DNA of 64,000 bases from Daedaleopsis sinensis (Eukaryota; Basidiomycota; Agaricomycetes; Polyporales; Polyporaceae): positions 1,984,001-2,048,000 of the forward strand of contig CM066302.1 in the NCBI GenBank assembly GCA_033807695.1, given 5' to 3'. This document shows, one piece after another, positions 24,369-36,529 of this stretch. Position 1 is the stretch's first letter, and every line of letters starts with the position of its first letter. Both the position numbers and the translations under genes were made by a program. The notes beneath the pieces were generated by a model. It did no database searches. It worked only from the letters and a program-made list of their open reading frames with translations, and was not told the DNA's origin.

Positions 24369-26623
24369 GATGAGTACTACGACTATGAGCAGGCCGTGCA
24401 GAGGAGGAATGATGAGGAGGAGGATGGTATTTGAGTTCGAGGACGTTCGCGCGACATCGTGGTGAAGCCCGACGCGCTAAGTGCCTACCAGTGCCGCCCC
24501 ATTCAGCAACACCGTGAGCTCACGACATCTCTCGCGGATGGCAGCCTATGGCAGCCTACATATGGCAGCCAACTGCGTCTCGCCGTCGTCATCTCAGGGC
24601 CAGAAGCGCCCGATCTGGAGCCCGATCCGGCGCCACCGTCCGATCTCGAGCAGGCCTTCTCTCTTCGACTTGTGCACTCTCAGAGTCTCCAGCTCAGCTC
24701 CAGCTCAGCTCGAGTCCTCCAAGCTCTCGCTGCCATCGCCGCCAGCTCTGCACTCGCTCTCGCACTCGCACTCGCACTGCCGCTGTGGCTGCCCCCGCCG
24801 CCCCCGCCGCCCGCTCCGGCCCTCCCTCCCCTCGCGGGCCGTCCGAGTCCGCACGCGAGCACGATCGTACCGTGTGGAATGCTTGAGAAAGGGCGTGTTT
24901 TGGGCTATAAGGTGTACAAGAGCCTGCGCGGTTCTTATGGGGGGGCTGGGGTGACACAGGGTGGAAAGAGGCTCTGAACGACTCGCCCCGGTGAGTTCTC
25001 ATCGTCAAATGCCATGTATTCACTCGTATTCTACCCACAGACGTCTACAGAGTCGGGACAGCAACCGTGCCCCTCCGCCGGCCTCTGCTTTCTGCGTCGC
25101 ATACTCGGGCGCCTAATCCCCGTCCCTCTTGCTCTCCGACCACCACCATCCTCCTCCCGCCCTCTTGAAAGCGACGCTGCTGGGCGAATAGGCGGGCTGG
25201 ACTACGAAGTCGACGCTTGCTTGAAGAATGGGTGGGCTAGAATATGCAAGAAGACACGCACCGGTAAGTCCTCCACCCTCCTCCCTCCGAGCACGGCTGT
25301 CTGCAGCACAGACACACAACCAGGTGAGCGCATTCCGTCGAATCAGTCGTGCTCACCGCGTCTACAGAGCGTCCTCCGCTCGCGCCAAGTGCGCCCCTCC
25401 GCGCGTGCCAAGTGCGCCCCAAATGCGCCCCCCAATCCGTGCTCCAGCCACGGGCGCCTATCCCTCGCCCTTCCTGCTCTCGACCACCACGCTCCCTCGG
25501 GAAACGACGCTTGCAGGATGGACCAGGAAGCGAAAGGAAGCACATACCGGTGAGCTCAATCCCGCCTCGCTTCCTCCCTCCCTCCGTCCTCCTTCCCACC
25601 CGCCCTCATCTCTTGTTGATTTTGACATAGGCCGTACCATGCAGACCTGCTCCGGAGACGCGCGCCCCGCGCGCACGAAGTCGTTCAACTCCGCCCACAT
25701 CCCGTACCGTCGCCCTCGACCGGTACCGTGCGCCGCTCCAAATCGTGCAGCGGCAGCAGGTACCGTGCTGTCGCCTTGGTACGGCGCGCGCCCCCCGCAT
25801 ACGGGATGCACAGCCGGCGTGAGGTCGGGACATCTCACGCGTGTACGAGGCGCGCGCGCCGTACCATGTCCCTCAAATGGCGTGCAGACAACGGTACCGT
25901 CTGCCAAGTCACGTTTGCGACCGGGTGAGCGCTCTCACTTGGCCAACGGCAGCAGGTACGTGATCGTCTTCGGGACATCTCGCACGGCTATCCACGAGAC
26001 GGCTAACCGCGTCCGGGGACACACATCGACGCAGCGCGCCACGCAGCTCCCGTATGCGAAACAGAACCCCCGCCCTTCGACCCGGTCGCGTACGCACGCG
26101 TCCCGCGATCGATGACAGCGCGCCACGTCGACGCCTCCAGCAGGTAAGTACCAACCGACGGAAAGCTCGTACCGAAAGCTGAAGACCAGCTCCGGACGAC
26201 TTTCGTGTCCACGCGCATCAAATCTCATCCTCAAGATAAGTACCGGCGCGCAGCCGCGTCCGGCGGCGAGTGCGCCGCTCATCATCCCCATCTCGTATGC
26301 GGGACACGCGGGCTACCCCTCTCGAGGCAAGTACCATCTCGCGCTGCCTGTGCACGGGCACAGGCCGCGTGAGATGCTCGCAACCGATTCGGCGCAGCCG
26401 TTCCGGAACGAGCCCTCCTGTACCAGAACTCGGACGCGTTGCCGCCGGCCCCTCGACTCGATCGCGTACTCATGCGGTTGCACAGAGAAGCCGTCGCGCA
26501 ATTGGCGACTTCTCCCCCCGCACTGAGCCCATAGGTACGTCATCAACGGCCCATGCAGACGCATCGACACTCCGCGTCGTTCCCGCGTGTCTGGCGCATC
26601 AGGAGCGGCCTGCGCGGTCTGTC

Positions 26624-28938
26624 GCATGCGCACAGCACGCGCAGGTCGCTCCAGGATGATGCCGCGAAGCCCGGCCATTCAAGTGCCGCTCTTGCTTGCG
26701 CACGCGGCCTCGACCATCGAACGCGTACACACGAGTGTGTTGTGCACGACACCCTCACGGCCGACGCTCCCGCAGCAAATGGACACGGGAGCACATCACG
26801 CACCGTACCGTCGTCCCCATCCGGGACCGTCTCGTCGATGCTCGCGGAGCACGACGTGCGAGCCGAATGATGCCTATACCAGGCACGCTGGCTGTCAGTA
26901 TCCATCTGCTGTGAGTGGGTACAAACGACGTACCGTCTCCCCCGAGGTGAGTGCTTCGATGCCCGCGCGGAACGCGACTCGTGATCCACTTGGGACACCT
27001 GCTGCAGCCTGCGCCGCCCTTCGCTCTGCGGGAGCCACCGACACCAGCATCGTGCCCCGAACACTTCCGTAGCTTGCGAGACAATCGTCTGCGCGTCCGG
27101 CCGGGAGACGCATCGTCGTCGCGACGATCAGCCGCGCAACTCACGAAGTGAATCGTCGGCCTCGGTCCAATCCGCTCGCGAAATTTCGGGGATCGCTGTT
27201 AGACTCGTCTGGGTGCCGTCGACATGAACGACGTACCATCGAGGTGAGTGCTCACGAAGGGGCTCATGGCTGCACACGACGAGCTGATCGGCGATGTCGG
27301 GACCTGCCAGACACGTCCGTCAGACTCGTCAAGCTGTCGCGCATGGACGACGTACCGTCGACGCGTTGAGTGCACGGCGGACGGCTGATCTCGGCGGTAT
27401 GGAGGAGAGGACTATGGGGGGAAACAGACCGCAGAATGGGGGAGAGAAGCAAAGGTGAGTGGGGGAGAGCAGCAAAGGTGAGTCGTGACGGGGAGAGCAG
27501 GCGTATGAACGTCGAACGACGCGGACTACGCGAGTGCGGTGTCTGCTTGGGTTTATTGACCACCCCCAGATCTCGCGACGATCTCGATTTCCGCCCTGGT
27601 CGTCACATATCCCTCCCGTCCGCTGTGCTCTCGTGCGTGTCCGTCGTCCGCGCTGCTGCACATCGCTGCCGCAGACTAGGTTGCGCCGTCCAGCAGTGGA
27701 GAGTCCACCGTTGGGTTGCACAACCCAGTCTGTGTCTCCGAGCAAAATGACAAAATGTGCATGCGCACAGCACGCGCAGGTCGCTCCAGGATGATGCCGC
27801 GAAGCCCGGCGACTCGAGTCCCGCTCTTACTCGCGCACGCGGCCCCGACTATCGAACGCGAGCACACGCCGAGTGCTTTGTCCACGACACCCTCACGGCC
27901 GACGCTCCCGTAGCAAATGAACACGGAACATTTGGAGAAAGATGAGTACTTACGTACCGTACCGTCGTCCCCAGCCGGGACCGTCTGGTAGATGCTCGCG
28001 GAGCACGACTTGCGAGCCGAATGATGCCTATACCAGGCACGCTGGCCGTCAGCTTCCGTCTCCTGTGAGTGGGTACAAACGACGTACCGTCTCCCCCGAG
28101 GTGAGTGCTTCGATGCCCGCGCGGAACGCGACTCGTGATCCACTTGGGACCCCTGCTGCAGCCTGCGCCGCCCTTCGCTCTGCGGGAGCCACCGACACCA
28201 GCATCGTGCCCCGAACACTTCCGTAGCTTGCGAGACAATCGTCTGCGCGTCCGGCCGGGAGACGCATCGTCGTCGCGACGATTGGCCGCGCAGCTCACGA
28301 AGTGAATCGTCGGCCTCGGTCCAATCCGCTCGCGAACTTTCGGGGATCGCTGTTAGACTCGTCTGGGTGCCGTCGACATGAACGACGTACCATCGAGGTG
28401 AGTGCTCGTGAAGGGGCTCTTCGCCGTACTCGACGGGCTGATCGGCGATGCCGGGACCTGCCAGACACGTCCGTCAGACTCGTCAAGTGTCCCCCGTATG
28501 GACGACGTACCGTCGACGAGTTGAGTTCACGGGGAACGGCTGAGCTCGGCGGTATGGAGACGATGGGGAAGGCGACTGCCGAGCGGGGGAGAGCAGCAAA
28601 GGCGACTGTGGGACAGCAGCAAAGGTGAGTGGGGGAGAGCAGCAGAGGCGAGTTGTGATGGGGAGAGCCTGGGGAGAGCAGTCGTATGGACGTCGAACGA
28701 CGCGGACTACGCGAACGCGGTGTCTGCTTGGGTTTATTTGACCACCCCCAGATCTCGCAACGATCTCGATTTCCGCCCCGGTCGTCACAGATCCCTCCCG
28801 TCCTCTGTGCTCCCGTGCATGTCCGTCGTCCGCGCTGCTGCACATCGCTGCCGCAGACTAGGTTGTGTCGTCCAGCAGTGGAGAGTCCACCGTTGGGTTG
28901 CACAACCCAGTCTGTGTCTCCGAGCAAAATGACAAAAT
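26624..28938. repeat. Two-copy tandem repeat, unit about 1.13-1.18 kb
   Basis: Unit A is 26624-27756 and unit B 27759-28938. Both open with GCATGCGCACAGCACGCGC and both close with the same words (TGTGTCTCCGAGCAAAATGA). Next to the closing words is a palindrome, TGGGTTGCACAACCCA. Point differences and small indels distinguish the units. No coding function identified. Confidence 0.85.
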
Positions 28939-31660
28939 CGGTACCATTATCAAAGTCACCCCAGTTCTTTGCGTACATGGAGCTCATATGCATTCTTACA
29001 GCACAAGCGAACCCGATCCGCGTACGGGCAGCCCTAGACTAGTACTATCTCGCGGGCGGGCGGTCCGCGTGGGGACTCGCTTGATATCTCGTGCGGCTCG
29101 TACCGTACTCGTAAGTTCCAAACACGTCAATGCCGCTCGACGGTGATGCACTGGTGTCGTAGTCTACCCTACGGAACAGCTCCCGATTGGCTCCCGAATC
29201 CCTAGGTACATCCGCAACCGTCTCTCTACCGCCGAACGTCTAGACTCCGTTGTCTGATAGCTCCTGCCCTCTGTCTCGTCCCCGTGCTCGTCTGCAGACT
29301 TACTTATAGCTCTTTCGCTCGTATCGTCCCGCGATTCGACAACGGACTCACGGGACCTCGAGCTCCTCTGATACTGTGTGCGGAGAAGAATGTATCGCTC
29401 ATCACAGCGATCCCACTGGCAGCGTAGTCGACACTGCGGTGACCACAGGGCCCGACGACGTCCTCCGCGACGTGGTGCGTGAGCAACGACCTACACACAA
29501 ACATAAGTTACGGTGTCGTGCACCAGCCGTCATTCCGCGCCGCTCCTGACCGGTGACCCCTCACCGTGCGCCCGGCCGCCGATTGGCGACCGACGTTCTC
29601 TTGACCAGTGACTTGGAAACGGTCGGCTCGCTGGTGTGTGATACTGTCGGTTCCTGCCCCCTTCAGGTACCATGTCTCACTAGCTCTTCTTGGTTATTCG
29701 AGATGCTGATTTGCCGTTCACGAAGTACTCATGGTACTGACCAGACTTGCAGCTCAATGTGAGGGTTGTAGGACCGGCTTCGCCTCTCGATTGTTGAGGG
29801 AGGGAGGTAGGTGACCCGGCCGGTGTGCGAGGAGATGGGCAAACCTGGTGGTCGTACGTCCATTGCGTGATGCGCGGAATGTCCCATGTCGACCTCCGCT
29901 TCGAGCCGAAACCAAATTCAGGAGCGGTCATGGTTTCTCGCTTGCATAGCTAGCTCTGTTTCAGAGGTCCGTGTGTTACTATACTACTTACATGACCATT
30001 CCCTGCATGGATCCTGACGAGACTCACTCGTCACGGTCGGCGCAAGACACTTCTTGTGAACTGTCTGTCCCTGTGCTCCGCGCGCTGAGGGTGCTGGACA
30101 TCTGCACCGTTGCACATCGCTGCCACATAGTATGGGCTGGCGGATTGGTGATCGATATCTATTAGGCGGCACGGTCCAGAACACAACTGCGGAGTCTGTA
30201 TATTTTGATATTGCGCGCACGGACGGCGCAGAATATTCTCGGTCGTCACGGCCATGCACCCGTCAACGCATGACGCAACTAGAACCAAATCCCGTGTGGA
30301 TATTTGCCTCGAGATGCAGGGTCTCTCGCGTAGCTGTCCCTGTCTGGTGGTCTAGTGTCGGTACCATGGCCGTAGACAAATCCATAGATTCAATCTACAC
30401 ACTCTTGAGCGAATACCAATATTCAAGTTAATGTGTCTACATCTACATCCTTGAGAGACAAAGTATGTATTGGCAGAGCCTTGAATCCAGTGAGATTGAC
30501 TGTCTGTAAGTTCAAAATGTTTGCAGAGTGACGGCAGCAGCTCGAGCCGACCCCACATCCTTGGGGAGATTTAATCTCACTGTTACATACAGGCATGTGA
30601 TGATATTCGAGTCCGACTCCTCGGAGATCATATCCGTATGTTTGGCGACTCCGTTCACTGGCACCTCCACTTGCACTCCTGCTAGTGCTATGCCCGCAAA
30701 AGGAGTCATTGTGCAAGTATTCAAAATTGTACTGCATGTGTTCAGTGTGCGTGAAATCTGCTCCGTCCAGAAGATACTGTACATCTCCGAGTTGGAGAGT
30801 GCTCCCTAGTACTCCAGGCACCTGGTACCGCTCATGTCTCACTTTCACATCATGTACCTTCCTAGCGGCGGGTAACCCCGCTCCATGCCCTGAGTTAGTT
30901 GCTAGCTGCCCCTTTAGCGGAGGCAATGTTTATGTCTGAGGGCACCGCTGAGATCGGATTTTCTCGCTCCCATCCTGAGTATGCACATGATGAGCACATT
31001 GCTGAGTATCATACTGTGAACAGCCTGAGTGTTTTCTGAGTGAAGCTTGAAAATTAAGTTCAAGGACTAGAGCAGCACATCCTGAATAGAAGCAGGGGAT
31101 AAATTCATGCACCCAGCGAGTCTGCGGCGGCGTCGGAATCGCCGCGCGTGCACAATTCATGAGTGGTCATGATGTGTAATTTGCGGCTCGCTACTACGGT
31201 CTGAAACACGCCACAAGTCAGACCTTCTCCGGAGAATCGGAGCGATACTCCAATAGAATTCACGAACTGCCGTCGTACAATGCCAAACTGATGAATCTGT
31301 GGGCTTCGAGGAAGTTCATCCTTCCTGAATGGTACTGAGCCTGCCATAGCACTCGTGCTGTTGCTCATAGACAGACTCGTCTCTTCGAACGAGGCTGAGC
31401 CACAGTAATTGTGAAAATATCATCTGAGAATTGCAGTAGTCTCTACGGTACATACTCCGCTACCCGACGTCGTCAGGATGACCGCTGCCCGCATCAGACA
31501 AGTGTTTAGCCACTCGCCTAGCATCCGGCCAGGTCCGCCCGCGCGTCAAGCCGCAAGCGCAATTAGCTCCAGCACCCTCGTCCGATTCTCGGACAACCCC
31601 AATGTTGGCGATGACAATGCGCACGGACCAGCCCGCTGAGGCCTATATTACCCTGCGGAA

Positions 31661-33398
31661 ATGGCTCTCGACGAGCACAATCACCCGCCCATCTCGTCTC
31701 CCCCTTCTGCTCTCGCACCCACATGCGTCGTGAACGGTGAGGTAGTATTCTCAACTGCTGTCGACGTGCAAGGGTCTGTACTCACCGTCTGTCTGACAGG
31801 CACCAGTCCGCCATGCTGCTCGGTTATACTCGCCCGCATCTGGAGAGTCTCCGCTCCGAGGCACCCACGAGGTCAGCAGCCGCGTCGTCTCCCGCCCGTC
31901 CCGAGTCTCGCTGACCCACTGGCAACCGTCTCAGACAACGTTTCAGTCCACTTTAAGCAGCGCCCGGCTCGAACAGCACACAGACCGACTGTGCACGGTA
32001 CTGCGTGGTGCGTACGTGTCATGCTGGACCCTGCCCCCCGCCCCGCTGACTTTAATACTCCCCGACAGCTCGCTCGGAGACTCAGACCTGCCTCTCCGGT
32101 ACGCTCGGTAGTCCGACTTGTCGCTCGAGCAGGCGATCAAGCCATTTCGTACGCGTCGGGGACCGCCGCGTGCTGCTATGTGAGCAGGTGACCGCCGGCG
32201 GACTCTGCAACCCGGCCCTCGGGGGTGTGACGTCCTCCACGCGGAGACGTTGCGGTTCCTCGGTACTGCCACGGCTCGCAGAGGGGAGGTCGCTGAGAAT
32301 TGACCAGTGGCTGCTATTGCGTTAAGTAGTACACAGTAGATACACGTACGCTACCGCGCCCGACCACTGACCCGATGTGCCTGTTCCCGAGCCGCCACTC
32401 CCCCCGAGGGCCCCGCCGCGCGCATCGCTGCTCGCCCAGGTGGGCACGACCGTCTCGCCCGCGTCCCGCCGTCGTGCACGCTGCTGCGATGCGATACGTG
32501 CTGGGGACAGCCACAGAGACGGCCCTCGGGGATCCGGAGGTCCTCCGCGGGCCGCCACGGCCTCGAGAGCGTAGCACACCGTGCTGGGAAGTCTTGGCGT
32601 CGCGGAGGACGTCGTCGGGCTCTCCCGTGCCCGCTGGGACTACACACGAGCGGCGGAGGAAGCTCCCTGGCAGCGGTGGGCCCCGACGCGTCGCACGCGT
32701 CTCGCAGGCAGCGACGGCATGCCTTCGACTGACGGACGGTACAGGCTGGGCAGGAATGGTGCCGTGCACACGTCCGTAGCGTTACGTAGCCTAGAGATAA
32801 GTACTGCATGAGATATGCGTCGAATAGAGCAGATTTGCGCGAAAATACGCACCTTTTCCGCTCCTACGCGACGGTTTCGCGCCCTGCATTTGGGGAGACG
32901 GCCCTCCCATGCACCAAGAGTGCGCCTGCGATGAACGAGTGAGTCTCCGGGGCGGCGCGGCGCGTCGTTCGGAAGATCGACCTTGGTGCCACCCTGTGCC
33001 ACCCACTCTCGCGCGAACGTCGTGCACCGCGTGTTCTACCGCCTGGATGACTTCGGGGACGCGTGCACGACGTTCGCATAGGGTGTCCGTGTCGAGAACA
33101 GCTGCTCCCACCCCGCGAGACCGCCCGAGTCGAGAGATCGGCTCGGCCGGTCTTGGAGGTGCATGGGGCCGATTTTGAAAAGTCGTCTGCCGGGCCTGTG
33201 AGAGCGTCGTATATGGCGCACATAGCTGGGGTATGCAGTGTGTATGAGTCGTGGAGCGCGGCGCAGCACCGTTTCGGGCTGGAGAGCGTGTTCACTTCAG
33301 ATGCACATGAAATCGCTCTGAATGTGCATTTTGAGATCTCGTCGTATCGGGATGGGACAGGGCGCGTTGGACGCGAAACGTTCAGCGCGTTCTGGTGA
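31661..33398 (+). other. Possible decayed or unresolved gene on the plus strand
   Basis: A start-like MALDEHNHPPISSPPSALAP follows a TATA-like word. Further on are coding-like pieces: HRVFYRLDDFGDACTTFA near 33030, and a frame ending at 33398 with DAHEIALNVHFEISSYRDG. The pieces are in different frames and I could not link them with splice sites. It may be a gene relic. No family recognised. Confidence 0.2.
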
Positions 33399-33509
33399 TA
33401 TGCGTTAGTTCGCGAACGGATGAGAGACGGCAAAGTTATTTCGAGATTTATGACGTACCGAGTTGAGATTGGAGTGGCAACAGGACCGTGCCTAAGCCGA
33501 CCAAGGCGA

Positions 33510-34049
33510 TCACCGCCAGGACAACGCGGGGTGCAACCTAACCGTATCGTCAGCACCGTCGCCCGAGTCGGAAGAAGGAGCGTTCGTCGGCGCCGGGACG
33601 TCCCCCCACTCCGCGTCGTCAGCCGCACACTGCGCCCGCCTTTCCAGCGGGATGCAGCTGTCTGTGGATCCCGCGCCGTCGATGGCGAAGGTGTACGTCG
33701 CGGACGAGTTCAAGCCCCCGGCCGCGTCGCGCATGGTGACTTGCATCCACGAGCCGAAGCATGCGTCCGCCACCCACGTGAAGTTCCCCGGGGCGTCGAA
33801 CGTGCGCGCGAAGGGCGTGTACTGCCAGGGCGCGTCGTCCGGCGCGGAGATGGTGAGATTGTAGGGCGCGGTGCCGTTCGCCCAGCTCATCGCTATCGGC
33901 TCGCACTGCCACGGAAAGCCTGCGATCGTGAAGTTGAGGGGGTGGTCGACTCGGGCAAAGATTGTTGACGGAAGGGCGAAGACGATTGATGGCAGGGCGA
34001 GGAAAAGAACGAGCAGCGAGAGGGTGTGTCGGGAAGGTGATACAGACAT
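33510..34049 (-). CDS. Secreted protein (copy 2, lacks the membrane anchor)
   Basis: Same 5' coding sequence as the copy at 21513-22118, with only a few substitutions over the signal peptide and ectodomain. A 7-nt deletion (copy 1 has acaacgaacacagcgggg, this copy acaacgcgggg, near 33530) shifts the frame, so the product stops after 179 residues, ending HPALSWR instead of continuing into the hydrophobic helix. If expressed it would be released from the cell and not held in the membrane. It could equally be an inactive remnant. Confidence 0.7.
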   Translation of the reverse strand: MSVSPSRHTLSLLVLFLALPSIVFALPSTIFARVDHPLNFTIAGFPWQCEPIAMSWANGTAPYNLTISAPDDAPWQYTPFARTFDAPGNFTWVADACFGSWMQVTMRDAAGGLNSSATYTFAIDGAGSTDSCIPLERRAQCAADDAEWGDVPAPTNAPSSDSGDGADDTVRLHPALSWR

Positions 34050-35245
34050 GGCGGCGATCGGCAGCCTGTGAGGGGATATGTTTAGTACGGTTCGAATGCA
34101 GAAGACAAAGACTCACTAATTTAATGAATGACAGGACAGATAACGAGGAGGTGGTTGTAAAGATCGTCGAGTGTTTTGTGAACGGAGAGATGGGGACGGC
34201 TGTGTGGGTTGCGTCCTGCAAACACTGTCATTTTATATGTAAGGGGAGGAAAGCGATGCGGTGCGCAACTTCAAAGCAAGAAAAGAGTACCAGTGAACAC
34301 CTCTTGTGCGCTCCCTTGTGACGCTCTTCCCTGCCTACGCCCAGTGCCGCCGGGGCCGGTGAAGCTTTGAGTGTTTGGTACGAGCGGATCAGGCATGTTC
34401 GAAGCCATTGTCTTTCAAAGCATAGGATTGATGCGACAACGGCCACATATACCTACATAACGCGCGCTGCATACAGGCCGGCGTACGGCATAAGCTCATG
34501 TGAAACGTACCGAATGGAGAATGTGCAGCGTGCTGGTCCGTAGACAACTCGATATTGGGTGCCGGTCCTGAAAAAAGTCTACGTCATAACAGTCCTTTCT
34601 TGATACGATTTGAACAGGCTTTGTATTGATTTGTTACTGACCTCTAAGCTTTAGCGCTTTAGCCTACCGTTGTGACCGGAGTCCAGTCGCGATCCTAATC
34701 ACAAAGCTATAACGAGGGCTGATCGTCGCCCATTGCCCCTCGTACAGCAGGCGTGGGTCGAATTGTGACCGTTCGGATGGGCACGACTTGGGATGATACC
34801 CCAGTTCCGAGTTAAGACAATGATGGGACGACCAGTGCAGCTCAAGAGAGTCCGAAAGCGGTAGACCAAGTCATGCGAAGGTCGTTAGGATGGAGGACTT
34901 GCCAGGAGAAGTGGAAGGGTCTCGACGACGTCCACTTGCCAGACAGTTTCCAGGAGATATCGCCAGAGAAGAACATGCAAGGTGAAGCACGAAAGCGATT
35001 CTGTACGTGTTGTCGCGCATAACAATATGACTGGTGCCGAATCCTCTTACCGGACATGCATACGAGCGTAGGTGCTTTTGGACCCGCTGCGAGGCTTTTG
35101 TTCGCGAGGGTTTGTTTAGGTCTGCAGTAATGTACATTCCTTCCGTCACGCATCCTTGTATGCGATTCCCTATTAAGGCTGAGAATCGACGCGACAGGAA
35201 GCGAGGACTCACCCCGATGTGTCCCAAGCCCGCACGCCCGCACTG

Positions 35246-35970
35246 CTACTCCGAGTCCTGGCGCTCCAAGAACCCTGCCCCGGAATTCCTGACCTTCATG
35301 ATGAAGTTCTCGTACCACCTTGCGATCATGCCCATCGGGATCAGGAAATCCGGGGACATCGCCGTCGGGTTCCCGCCCACGAAGCTGGAGAGGTAGTTGA
35401 AGAGGTTCTTCACGATGCGCTCGGCCATCAGCGTCGCGTCGGGCGGGTTGTTCGCGCTGTTGCGCACGACGGCGGAGGGCAGCAGGGCGACTTCCTGCAT
35501 GATCCGCTGCAGAGGCTCTACCGAGAGGCCGAGGAACGCGGTCACGTCCGATGGCGCCGCGTCAGTGGTCGCACCGGTGAACACTGCGTGGGTGTCGGTT
35601 GTTTGGGCGGAGTACGTCCCGCGCAGACGGAATATTGCGGATGGCTTCTCGTTTGACAGCCTTCGAAGGAGTTCAGGACCATGAAGATAGTGAATAGCAG
35701 CCTTGACTCACATTCCTAGTAGCTGGAATCCTTTCCCCGGCCAGTAGAAATGCACGGTCGCGCCAAAGCCGTCAGGGAAGGGCACTTCAAAAGCGAACTA
35801 CTGTCAATTGAGCCGACGATGCTATACAGCAGCAACGCACCTGTACCCAGCAGAAAAACGCACACATGATTGATGGACCCTGCCGATGGGAGCTCGAATA
35901 TCGCGTGGGTCTCGTCGATTTGCTGTAGGTTGGTCTGTAGCAGACGTCCTGCGACTAGACAGCCGAACAT
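35246..35970 (-). CDS. Hikeshi/OPI10 family protein (copy 2)
   Basis: Exons 35970-35841, 35784-35712 and 35660-35246 keep the same lengths as in copy 1 (130, 73, 415 nt) and give 205 residues. Differences are few: for example FNYLSS for FNFLSS, NNPP for NTPP, LQRIM for LQQIM and PSAGS for PAAGS. The first intron has largely different sequence with acceptor GAAG instead of GGCAG, which is the most diverged part of the duplicated gene. All conserved positions are intact, so both copies may be functional. The same roles apply: nuclear import of Hsp70 and stress survival. Confidence 0.92.
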
Positions 35971-36529
35971 GATGAGTAGGACGATGAGGCCGTGCAGAGG
36001 GTTTTGTAGTGCAATGAAGTCGAGAGAAGTGGTTAAGATATGCACGAAGGAACCGAGGGACCCAGGGAAGTTCGAGGACGTTCGCGCGACATCGTGGTGG
36101 AGGCCCGACGCGCTAAGCGCCTACCAGTGCCGCCCCCATTCAGCAACACCGTGACATTTGTCACTCATGCATATGATTACTCCCAGATCAATCCTCTGTA
36201 TGGAGGAGGCAGGATCTCCTATCCGCCGTTACCCAAACACAAGGCACGTGTGCTGCTACATGTATCGCTCGCTATGGGCAAACAGAAGTGATGGAAGGCA
36301 GCTGCCACCTCGGTCCGGCTTCTCTGGCAGTGAGGAGGTTGCCTTGTTCGCCATGCCATTCCTGGAGTTCCCCCAAATACACACTGAGACACCCGAACTT
36401 TCCCCAGCCGCTGAGTAGTACATGCGCTACTACAGCTATTTTGAGCTGTCACGCCCGTCTGTGGTGAGCAGATCGAGCGCGAAGCCAGTGTTCGAGCGAA
36501 AGTCAGCGTCAGAGGCCCGCCGATCGCAC

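Larger units (their letters stand above)
21551..24514 (+). repeat. Direct duplication, copy 1
   Basis: Repeated in the same orientation at about 33490-36154. Homology starts near the C-terminal end of the secreted-protein gene and ends just past the Hikeshi start. Most of it is nearly identical. The main differences are an extra stretch in this copy (about 22780-23070) and divergent sequence in the first Hikeshi intron. Edges were set by eye. Confidence 0.9.
24515..33489. other. Nine kilobases of GC-rich repeat-bearing sequence between the direct repeats
   Basis: No protein family is recognisable on either strand. Open frames here are arginine-rich and unrelated in neighbouring frames, as expected of GC-rich non-coding DNA. 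Imperfect repeats of about 300 nt occur between 24990 and 25590, and a 1.15 kb tandem duplication spans 26624-28938. Consensus 5' splice-site words recur, for example at 24991, 25264, 25324, 25550, 25925, 26144, 26535, 26947, 27243, 28099 and 28397. From 29000 to 31500 the sequence is more AT-balanced and featureless, and 31600-33400 is GC-rich again. Confidence 0.6.
33490..36154 (+). repeat. Direct duplication, copy 2
   Basis: Second copy of the 21551-24514 block, same orientation, roughly 12 kb away. It lacks the 290-nt insert and has a 7-nt deletion in the secreted-protein gene, but preserves an intact Hikeshi gene. Sequence beyond 36154 departs at the words after gcaacaccgtga. Confidence 0.9.

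Noticed and set aside
25200..29000. Long arginine- or alanine-rich open frames on both strands in the GC-rich region
   Set aside because: They overlap in several frames, show no family motifs and are expected by chance where stop codons are rare.
21551..36154. Direct repeats as long terminal repeats of a retrotransposon
   Set aside because: The repeats carry protein genes with introns, and the interval shows no reverse transcriptase, integrase or gag-like motifs.
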